33,547 bases of DNA from JALQXV01 sp964540445. GTDB lineage: Bacteria; Patescibacteriota; Saccharimonadia; Saccharimonadales; 2-12-FULL-41-12. The number at the start of each line of letters is the position of its first letter. The first letter of the stretch is position 1. Shown here one piece after another: positions 16,020-21,542 of this stretch. The position numbers were made by a program, and so were the translations under genes. Below the pieces are notes generated by a model that made no database searches, was not told the DNA's origin, and worked only from the letters and a program-made list of their open reading frames with translations. The stretch spans positions 1-33,547 of the forward strand of contig CAZIMF010000006.1 in NCBI GenBank assembly GCA_964540445.1. The letters are read 5' to 3'.

Positions 16020-16287
16020 ACCGGCCAAGCAGAGTAAACCGATTAACTGTTTGGTCTTTGTATTTAATCGTACTTTGCCAGATATGTAGTGGTCTAACGA
16101 ACGTTAACTTGCTCCCATATTGAGCCTGATATACTACGCTAACTCCGTTATCAGCTTCGTTAATTACTAGGTTAATCACTCGGTATGTTTGGCCAGGATT
16201 TTTATAGTGAGAATATAGTTCACCTACCATAACGTGCCGTGCTGCATCATCCAATTTACCTTTAAGAATATTCTCTGATTGGTGCAT
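16018..16287 (-). CDS. DUF1653-family protein
   Basis: An 89-residue protein matching the DUF1653 pattern: GELYSHYKNPGQTYRVINLV, then VVYQAQYGSKLTFVRPLHIW, then a short tail NRFTLLG. The family is a small beta-barrel-like domain of unknown function, common as a stand-alone protein. The gene is enclosed by the two palindromic elements: copy 2 ends 37 nt upstream of its start and copy 1 contains most of its stop codon. TACAAT lies 6 nt before the ATG with no Shine-Dalgarno, so it can be transcribed on its own. Confidence 0.85.
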   Translation of the reverse strand: MHQSENILKGKLDDAARHVMVGELYSHYKNPGQTYRVINLVINEADNGVSVVYQAQYGSKLTFVRPLHIWQSTIKYKDQTVNRFTLLGR

Positions 16288-16293
16288 ATCGCT

Positions 16294-16299
16294 ATTGTA
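16294..16299 (-). promoter_or_regulatory. -10 element of the DUF1653 gene (leaderless type)
   Basis: Minus-strand TACAAT, 6 nt before the ATG at 16287. The region upstream of this -10 runs into palindromic copy 2 (16325-16419). Confidence 0.55.
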
Positions 16300-16324
16300 C
16301 CAACTACTGAATCTTAACGAGGTA

Positions 16325-16419
16325 AGTTTTTGTACTTTAAATAGATAGACACAGAAATTGTCTACCGAACAATTTCTTGCGCAATCTAAGCGAGTCTATC
16401 TATTTAAAGTACAAAAATT
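16325..16419. repeat. 95-nt structured palindromic element, copy 2
   Basis: An outer stem of 26 pairs (16325-16350 with 16394-16419; 24 consecutive perfect pairs, one G/T and one terminal A-T) encloses a 43-nt core. P2 is AGAAATTGT / ACAATTTCT with the same CTACCGA loop. P3 is CGC / GCG (16380-16382 with 16390-16392). The unpaired blocks ACAGAAA, CTACCGA and TTTCTTG match copy 1 exactly. The outer stem sequence is unrelated to copy 1. Its right end overlaps the stop codon of the Crp/Fnr gene. Both copies have the same orientation and their starts are exactly 400 bp apart. Confidence 0.9.
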
Positions 16420-17092
16420 AGTATTTGAAGCTGAGGAATTCTTCAGAGCTTAGAAGTGAGCGCAACTGCTGGATATTTAATGAATAGTTTTGGTTAGCGT
16501 ATTCGACAATTCCCTTGCGGCGTAACTTATTAAGCTCTGTTGAGGTTGTTTCTCGGGTAAGCCCGGTCATATTGGCGAGATCTTGGTGGGTGATGCGTAG
16601 ATCGATCCGCTCCCAACCATCATTTGGATTTTTAAGGCTCGGGAAGCGCATGAGTAAGTACTGCAGCATATGAATAATCTTTTCGTTACCTTTTGATTGC
16701 TCAAGGGCATTTATTTCTAGCAGTGATCCTACGAAGGAAGAGGCATAGTGCTCGAACATGAAGTTTGTAATGCTGGGTGTGGTTTTGATTGCTTCAAGTA
16801 GTTCTTCTCGGGGTATACGATGAAAACTGCAGGGTGTAAATGCATCATAATAATAAAGACTTACCGGTGACTTTTTGAAAACCCAAGCCGGAGGCAATAA
16901 GTCTCCTATTGACATGAAGTTTATAATTTTTTCATCGCCGGCTCCACCAATATCATAAATTTTGACAATTCCCTCAGTTAGAATATATGCATGACGTGGT
17001 ACTTCACCTTGATAAAATATCGGTTCACCGGCATCTCGTTTTTGGACCGGGTGTTGTTTGCAGATAGTAAGTAATTCGTCGGGAATACGCAT
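16418..17092 (-). CDS. Crp/Fnr-family transcriptional regulator
   Basis: A 224-residue regulator. The N-terminal cyclic-nucleotide-binding-like beta-roll (about 15-115) includes EPIFYQGEVPRHAYILTEG. A dimerisation helix follows at about 120-145, then a C-terminal winged helix (about 160-215) with ITHQDLANMTGLTRETTSTELNKL as the helix-turn-helix. The N-terminal cysteine cluster of Fnr and the canonical cAMP-contact segment of Crp are not evident, so the signal is unknown. Copy 2 of the palindromic element begins inside its stop codon. The start ATG has no clear Shine-Dalgarno. Confidence 0.93.
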   Translation of the reverse strand: MRIPDELLTICKQHPVQKRDAGEPIFYQGEVPRHAYILTEGIVKIYDIGGAGDEKIINFMSIGDLLPPAWVFKKSPVSLYYYDAFTPCSFHRIPREELLEAIKTTPSITNFMFEHYASSFVGSLLEINALEQSKGNEKIIHMLQYLLMRFPSLKNPNDGWERIDLRITHQDLANMTGLTRETTSTELNKLRRKGIVEYANQNYSLNIQQLRSLLSSEEFLSFKY

Positions 17093-17225
17093 GTAGATTA
17101 TTCTGGTCTCCAGTTTACCCTTGCCTAAGTTTCAACGTAGCACGAAAATACTCGCGTCGTTCTACTTACTAGACTACCATGTTCTGGCTTATTTTTGTGA
17201 CCGGCTGTATTTTTTACACTGCGAG

Positions 17226-17420
17226 TTAGTCATCTAATGTATCTTTATTAGTTATCTCTGTTATTTCGTCGTTGTCCTCTGTATTTCGGCTAATCCAGGT
17301 GCTATCCCTGCTCTGCATATAGAGTGAGTGACGATACATAGACTTATCTACGTTGTTTGCTTTGGCGCTGTTACGTTTGCCTCCAAGTTGTATCCGAAAA
17401 TATTTAAAATTCTTAACCAT
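17226..17420 (-). CDS. Small hypothetical protein
   Basis: A 64-residue open frame with a basic, aromatic first half (MVKNFKYFRIQLGGKRNSAK) and an acidic C-terminal tail (NTEDNDEITEITNKDTLDD). A weak Shine-Dalgarno (AAAGGTAA) precedes the ATG. No family is recognised. A 9-bp hairpin followed by six Ts on the opposite strand (17446-17478) lies just upstream. This could be a leader structure for this gene or the end of a plus-strand transcript running against it. The coding status is uncertain. Confidence 0.4.
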   Translation of the reverse strand: MVKNFKYFRIQLGGKRNSAKANNVDKSMYRHSLYMQSRDSTWISRNTEDNDEITEITNKDTLDD

Positions 17421-17711
17421 TAGTTACCTTTTTAATTTAATATGTGGCAAGCATAGTGTGCGCATGCTTGCCTTTTTTATCGACCGTTGCATTTACAGTG
17501 TCAATGAAAGACATGCCGTACTTTGAGCGCACAGTATGCACTCGGCTCGGGTAGACATATTTTGTTTGTTGTACGTGATTGATCATCGTACTTACCATTC
17601 TGGAGCTTTTGGTAGGTAAGCACTATGAGAAATCTAACAATAAAATACCTAAGGAGTTATTTATTTTTTTGTGAAATAAATTACAGTCGCCAATGCTCTT
17701 GAGGGGAGACA
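17421..17711. other. Intergenic stretch with a terminator hairpin and no clear gene
   Basis: It contains the hairpin at 17446-17478 and a weak dyad near 17594-17622 (CTTACC ... GGTAAG). The T-rich and A-rich tract at 17636-17690 could hold the promoter of the small gene at 17712. No open frame over 30 codons with a good start is seen on either strand. Confidence 0.5.
17446..17478 (+). terminator. Intrinsic terminator without an assigned upstream gene
   Basis: GGCAAGCAT / ATGCTTGCC is a 9-bp stem with a 9-nt loop, followed by TTTTTT. The U-tract is on the plus strand only. No plus-strand gene is recognised between 17093 and 17445, so an unidentified plus-strand RNA may end here. Confidence 0.7.
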
Positions 17712-17888
17712 ATGATTATGCTTAGTAAAGCTAAAAAGGAGCCAACTAAAATGGGTAAAACACATAGAAAAGATCCATTACAAACCGAATACGATACTGA
17801 AGAAAAGTTAATGGAACTTTATGACAAACTAGCAAGCCAATGGGCACGTAAAGTCGAGGCTGCTAATAAGGGCAAAGCAAACGCTTAA
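17712..17888 (+). CDS. Small charged protein, 58 or 45 residues
   Basis: The open frame starts MIMLSKAKKEPTKMGKTHRK and ends in a Lys/Ala-rich tail. The centre is an amphipathic helix with TEEKLMELYDKLASQWARKV. Two starts are plausible. ATG 17712 has GAGGGGAG directly upstream (58 residues). ATG 17751 has AAGGAG nine nucleotides upstream (45 residues). A strong intrinsic terminator lies 25 nt after the stop, which supports a genuine single-gene unit. No family is recognised. Size, charge and helix would fit a nucleic-acid- or ribosome-associated protein, but that is only a guess. Confidence 0.65.
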   Translation: MIMLSKAKKEPTKMGKTHRKDPLQTEYDTEEKLMELYDKLASQWARKVEAANKGKANA

Positions 17889-17913
17889 AAAGCTTTCACT
17901 TTCTACGAAATTC

Positions 17914-17949
17914 AATCGACGCCATAAATAATTATGACGTCGATTTTTA
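17914..17949 (+). terminator. Intrinsic terminator of the small charged-protein gene
   Basis: ATCGACG-C-CATAA / TTATG-A-CGTCGAT with a 4-nt loop, followed by a T-rich run. It lies 25 nt after the stop at 17888. Confidence 0.85.
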
Positions 17950-17972
17950 TTCCCTGTTGCCATTACTCAAAA

Positions 17973-18005
17973 TAAAAAAGAGATCCCGCATAGGGATCTC
18001 TTTAG
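17973..18005 (-). terminator. Intrinsic terminator of the three-module secreted protein gene
   Basis: An 11-bp stem AAAGAGATCCC / GGGATCTCTTT with loop GCATA. On the minus strand it is followed by a run of Ts. It lies 16 nt after the stop of the gene at 18021. Confidence 0.85.
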
Positions 18006-18020
18006 TTGTCATTCAGCTAT

Positions 18021-19055
18021 CTAGTTTTGAACGTTGAATGAGGTGTTTGAATTCGCACCATTTGCTGCACTGCCCGTACCTGCACCACCAGCAGATGTAT
18101 TGTTAGCAGTAGTCGCAGATCCGCTGCTCGCAGTTTGGTTATTGATGTTGGTTGCGCTTAGGTTGTTCGTGTTAGTTACGTTTACATTACGAGTATTAGT
18201 ATTTGAAATCACATTGTTAGAGTTGGGTCCGGTTGTGTTGATTGAGGAGTTAGAGCCTCCACCAGCACCTGCACCGCCGCCACCGGCTCCACCAGCACCG
18301 CCAAATCCGCCGCTGTTGTTAAGCACGCCATTAACGCCGTTGCTGGAATTATTGCCCGCGTTGCCGCTGCCAGCGCCTCCTCCGAAGGTATTATTGCCAC
18401 TAAAGGCTCCTCCACTACCGGCTAGTTGGCCATTCACATTCAGTAATCCAATATTGTTAAGGTTTGCTTGATTAGCAGAAGAGCTGTTAGCGTTGGTAAT
18501 GGCATTGTTTGAACCAGGACCAGTATTGCCAATTGTGCTATTAGAGCCTCCGGCACCACCTAAGCAGGCTGCAGCTGCACTCCCTGCACCACCATTATTT
18601 ACATTGAAGCTCATATTGTTTGAGCTGTTATTGAAAGCGTTGCCGGTTGTAGCTCCGCCACCACCTGCTGCTACTGAGCCCCAAGCACCTTGTAGACCAG
18701 CTATGTAAGCATTAACAGCTGCTTGCCACTGAGCATATGTGTAGCCTTGGGCTTGCCATACTGCAGGGTCGTACGCTCCCCAGCCACCTCCAATTCCGCC
18801 GGCATTTGTATTATTTGCCACAGTGGCATTACCACTTATGGCTGATTGGTTATTCATATTTGTTGCATTAATTAAGTTAGTATTGCCCACCATACAATTT
18901 GAAGTGTCTGTATTTGTTATTACGTTGTTTGAACCCGGGCCTGTCGTTGCGATAGTTGCAACCTGAGCTGATGCCACGCTTGCGAACCCAAAAAAAGCAG
19001 TCAATAATGCTGCAATTGCCAGATTAAAGCCGCGTGAAATATGCGCTTTTGTCAT
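18021..19055 (-). CDS. Secreted repeat protein with three 70-residue TGPGS modules
   Basis: A 344-residue, Asn/Gly/Ser/Ala-rich protein with a signal peptide (hydrophobic about 12-28, cleavage near ASA30). It contains three copies of the module seen singly at 134-481: module 1 at 38-154, module 2 at 178-247, and module 3 at 275-344, which ends the protein. Modules 2 and 3 are exactly 70 residues. Module 1 is 70 plus a 47-residue insert rich in Trp and Tyr (GGGWGAYDPAVWQAQGYTY and following). Glycine-rich linkers join them. A strong Shine-Dalgarno (GGAGGAG) precedes the ATG and a strong terminator follows. It is probably an abundant surface or extracellular protein. The N-x-Q-x-A-xx-G-x-A pattern recalls curlin-type repeats, but homology is not shown. 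Confidence 0.8.
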   Translation of the reverse strand: MTKAHISRGFNLAIAALLTAFFGFASVASAQVATIATTGPGSNNVITNTDTSNCMVGNTNLINATNMNNQSAISGNATVANNTNAGGIGGGWGAYDPAVWQAQGYTYAQWQAAVNAYIAGLQGAWGSVAAGGGGATTGNAFNNSSNNMSFNVNNGGAGSAAAACLGGAGGSNSTIGNTGPGSNNAITNANSSSANQANLNNIGLLNVNGQLAGSGGAFSGNNTFGGGAGSGNAGNNSSNGVNGVLNNSGGFGGAGGAGGGGAGAGGGSNSSINTTGPNSNNVISNTNTRNVNVTNTNNLSATNINNQTASSGSATTANNTSAGGAGTGSAANGANSNTSFNVQN

Positions 19056-19176
19056 AAGTATTCTCCTCCACGTTATGCTTAAGTAATTACAATTTCAATA
19101 GTGGTACACTACCCTGTTATAAATCTGTGAATTATTTAACAATTTGTAAATTCAAACAAGAATTTGGTGCAATATA

Positions 19177-19845
19177 CTATGATTGAGCTGGACGGCGTTT
19201 ATTGGAACCCAGTTGATTGATGTAAGAAGCCGTTGAGTGAACGGCCAACAAAACAAAAAATATAAAGGATATATATGACAACGCAAATACACCACCCTTT
19301 ACTAGATGGGTTGCGCCGTCTCCACTTAACGTTCCATGGGATAAGTAGCTGACAATAGTGAACCAAGCAAGAAATGTTGCAAGCTTACCATACTGCGAAG
19401 GATGAATTACTAGTTTGCGGCTGCGTCCTATTAGTGAAGCAATGGCGTTAAGCAGGCTTTGCGCGATAATAGCGGCAACAAACAATGCCGGCAACAAATT
19501 AAAGGCAATAATGACGATGAGTCCAAAAAAGACAGTTGTTTTGTCGAGCGTTGTATCAATTATTTCGCCTAACGGGCTCTTGGTACCGGTATGATGCGCA
19601 ATATAACCATCAAAGACATCGGCCAAGCGCCCAATAACTATAAACAGTAACCCTGATAGTGTTACGCCATCACCGAATTTCAAAAAACCAATTATTACCA
19701 TGGCTGCACCGAGTAAACTAAGTATATTTGCAGGAGTTACTATGCCGTTCGTACGGGCAGCAACTTTTTGCCAATAGTTCCATTTTTCGGGCTTTATGAA
19801 TTGCCAGTCAGCCTTTTTGCCAGCAGTGTGCATATTAATAGCCAT
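19177..19845 (-). CDS. CDP-alcohol phosphatidyltransferase family membrane protein
   Basis: A 222-residue protein with about five hydrophobic segments. The family motif D-xx-DG-xx-AR-x(8)-G-xxx-D-xxx-D is present as Asp76, Asp79-Gly80, Ala83-His84, Gly93, Asp97 and Asp101; all metal-binding aspartates are kept but the usual Arg is His84. The family joins a CDP-activated lipid to an alcohol headgroup such as glycerol-3-phosphate or inositol phosphate; the acceptor cannot be read here. The start at 19845 is chosen because TATCGT lies 6 nt upstream; a longer frame to 19953 would run into the divergent CarS-like gene. It is divergent from that gene with 43 nt between the start codons. Confidence 0.85.
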   Translation of the reverse strand: MAINMHTAGKKADWQFIKPEKWNYWQKVAARTNGIVTPANILSLLGAAMVIIGFLKFGDGVTLSGLLFIVIGRLADVFDGYIAHHTGTKSPLGEIIDTTLDKTTVFFGLIVIIAFNLLPALFVAAIIAQSLLNAIASLIGRSRKLVIHPSQYGKLATFLAWFTIVSYLSHGTLSGDGATHLVKGGVFALSYISFIFFVLLAVHSTASYINQLGSNKRRPAQS

Positions 19846-19851
19846 ATATAA

Positions 19852-19857
19852 ACGATA
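19852..19857 (-). promoter_or_regulatory. -10 element of the CDP-alcohol phosphatidyltransferase gene
   Basis: Minus-strand TATCGT, 6 nt before the ATG at 19845. Part of a tight divergent promoter pair with the CarS-like gene. Confidence 0.45.
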
Positions 19858-19874
19858 GCATGGATTAGGAATGT

Positions 19875-19880
19875 TACAAT
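19875..19880 (+). promoter_or_regulatory. -10 element of the CarS-like gene (leaderless type)
   Basis: TACAAT, 8 nt before the ATG at 19889. Confidence 0.5.
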
Positions 19881-19888
19881 TACAGGTG

Positions 19889-20443
19889 ATGAACAGTATT
19901 CTATTTGCCCTATGGTTTTTTATTCCGGCTGGCGTTGCTAATATGGCGCCCATTATTGCAGCCCATCTCCCCTACTTGTCAAAATTCAATGCACCATTGG
20001 ATTACGGAATGAAGTATAGAGGTAAGCCTATTTTCGGAAAAAATAAAACATGGCGCGGACTGGTTAGCGGGATTGTGGCTGCTTCACTTGTGGTATATAT
20101 ACAACAACTTATTTGGCAAACTGGCGATATACATTTTTTAACTTCAGATTCAATGAATTATATCTATTATTCGCCACTCCTATTAGGCGCCCTGTTCGGC
20201 GCAGGAGCCTTACTGGGTGATGCGACCGAAAGTTTTTTTAAGCGGCAACGTGGCACACTGCCTGGTAAAAGCTGGTTCCCATTTGATCAGATTGATTATA
20301 TTATCGGCGGTTGTCTTGCTTTAGCGTTTGTGGCACGGTTAAGCATCCTGGAGTACCTATTGATCCTCTGGATTTGGTTTGTGATGCATCTATTTTTTAG
20401 TTACCTTGGCTATTTGCTGAAACTTAAATCTCAACCAATTTGA
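19889..20443 (+). CDS. CDP-archaeol synthase-like (CarS/DUF46) membrane protein
   Basis: A 184-residue polytopic membrane protein with family signatures in order: GKPIFGKNKTWRG (45-57), LLGDATESFFKRQRG (108-122) and LPGKSWFPFDQIDYIIGG (124-141). In archaea CarS makes CDP-archaeol from CTP and an unsaturated archaetidic acid. In bacteria the natural lipid is not established; it could serve as a CDP-diacylglycerol synthase in place of CdsA (inference). The divergent neighbour is an enzyme that consumes CDP-lipids, which supports a joint role in phospholipid synthesis. ATG 19889 is preferred over 19871, because the latter overlaps the TACAAT box. Confidence 0.85.
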   Translation: MNSILFALWFFIPAGVANMAPIIAAHLPYLSKFNAPLDYGMKYRGKPIFGKNKTWRGLVSGIVAASLVVYIQQLIWQTGDIHFLTSDSMNYIYYSPLLLGALFGAGALLGDATESFFKRQRGTLPGKSWFPFDQIDYIIGGCLALAFVARLSILEYLLILWIWFVMHLFFSYLGYLLKLKSQPI

Positions 20444-20446
20444 TTG

Positions 20447-21493
20447 TTATAGGGCTGTTATCCAGTTTCTGGCTGCTGCAATAAAGTCTTTTGAAGTGCT
20501 ATGGAGGGCCATTTCGGCTGTTCCCAAATCGACACCCATTTTTACAAAATTATGACTGCCAATAATAGCTTCTTTTTCACTGATTAAGATTTTTGCATGA
20601 AGATAGTCGCGGTCCATGTTTAGTTGGTTTTCAAAAACATTTTCAGGCAAGCGTTTTCGATTATAGGCAACGGTCCGCTTTTGAACGCCGCGAATTAAAC
20701 TATTATGTTGGTCGGGATGGTTATACGCTAAGTGCACGTTAACTCCGCGGTAGTGAGCCCGCGCTAATTCGGCAGGCGTACGGTTATTAGGAAAGTACTG
20801 ACAGGTCATATAAACACGATTCGTGGCGCTACTTATTAAGTCGAGTGCACGGTCGTAAATAAGTGACTGACGCTTGATACCTGCATCTATTAATAGCTCA
20901 GTTTGATCGTCGACCTTAAAGCTAATATCTTGTTTGAGGAGAGCTCTGCGGACACTTTTATGTTTGATAACATCATGAGTAAATTTGGTAAGGTAATCGG
21001 CTAAGCGCTTATTCTCGGTTCGTACCATCACATCTAGTAGCTCGGGATCGCTTAGGTTGCAGCCACCAATAAATATTTCGTTGTTAATTACGGCAAATTT
21101 TATATGTGCCCGTCCGCCAAACGGATTTTTAAGTGGTCGCGGTGGTTTATTAATAACAACGCAGCGAACACCACTGGCACGCAACGAATTGACTGCCTCA
21201 ACAACTGGCTTAAATTCGCCGTAACCCATTTTTGGATCCTTTTTTCTGAAAAAGAGCGGTCCCGGAACAGCCCCAACCTTGAGCATAAAAGAGTATGCAT
21301 CAACCAAGAATGTTACATCAGCTCCCTGTTTTGCGGCAGTACGCAGGCCAGCGAGTATCTCCTGAATTTTTTCTTTATCAGGCTGAAATTCCATTGTTGC
21401 TAAAATGATAGAATCACCTGTCTTAGCTGCGTTAAAGCTAGTTATGAGATGGTTGAAATACTGTTGCCTATTAACAAGTTTATAATTAATCAT
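20447..21493 (-). CDS. Phospholipase D-like protein with altered HKD motifs
   Basis: A 348-residue protein with two PLD half-domains. Motif 1 is H130-I-K132-xxxx-N137 with GGCN after it. Motif 2 is H299-A-K301-xxxx-E306 with IIGSHN. Both catalytic histidines and lysines are present, but the aspartate of each HKD motif is replaced (Asn, Glu). The family includes cardiolipin synthases and nucleases; here no N-terminal membrane helix is visible. Proximity to two phospholipid enzymes favours a lipid substrate (inference). The start at 21493 lies 7 nt after TACAAT; the longer frame to 21649 overlaps the upstream gene. Its stop is 3 bp from the convergent CarS-like stop. Confidence 0.85.
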   Translation of the reverse strand: MINYKLVNRQQYFNHLITSFNAAKTGDSIILATMEFQPDKEKIQEILAGLRTAAKQGADVTFLVDAYSFMLKVGAVPGPLFFRKKDPKMGYGEFKPVVEAVNSLRASGVRCVVINKPPRPLKNPFGGRAHIKFAVINNEIFIGGCNLSDPELLDVMVRTENKRLADYLTKFTHDVIKHKSVRRALLKQDISFKVDDQTELLIDAGIKRQSLIYDRALDLISSATNRVYMTCQYFPNNRTPAELARAHYRGVNVHLAYNHPDQHNSLIRGVQKRTVAYNRKRLPENVFENQLNMDRDYLHAKILISEKEAIIGSHNFVKMGVDLGTAEMALHSTSKDFIAAARNWITAL

Positions 21494-21500
21494 TAGTTGT

Positions 21501-21506
21501 ATTGTA
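21501..21506 (-). promoter_or_regulatory. -10 element of the PLD-like gene (leaderless type)
   Basis: Minus-strand TACAAT, 7 nt before the ATG at 21493, in the 49-bp gap after the beta-lactamase-fold gene. Confidence 0.5.
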
Positions 21507-21542
21507 TTTCCTGTACAAAATCCTGTAAATATATTATTCGAC

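Noticed and set aside
15925..16419. The two palindromes as terminal inverted repeats of a transposon or Correia-like miniature element.
   Set aside because: Transposon ends would share sequence between copies; here only the central core is shared and the 26-bp arms are unrelated. No transposase and no target-site duplication are visible.
15925..16419. The two palindromes as integron attC sites or a retron RNA.
   Set aside because: No integrase or reverse transcriptase is in the window, and the attC end motif (GTTRRRY) is absent. A covariance search would settle it.
17577..17590. Possible Crp/Fnr-type site (GTGATTGATCATC).
   Set aside because: The half-sites do not match a Crp or Fnr palindrome with the right spacing.
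18034..18708. Long proline-rich plus-strand open frames opposite the three-module protein.
   Set aside because: They are the antisense reading of Gly/Ala/Asn-rich repeats, with no start signal or promoter. The minus-strand gene has a signal peptide, Shine-Dalgarno and terminator.
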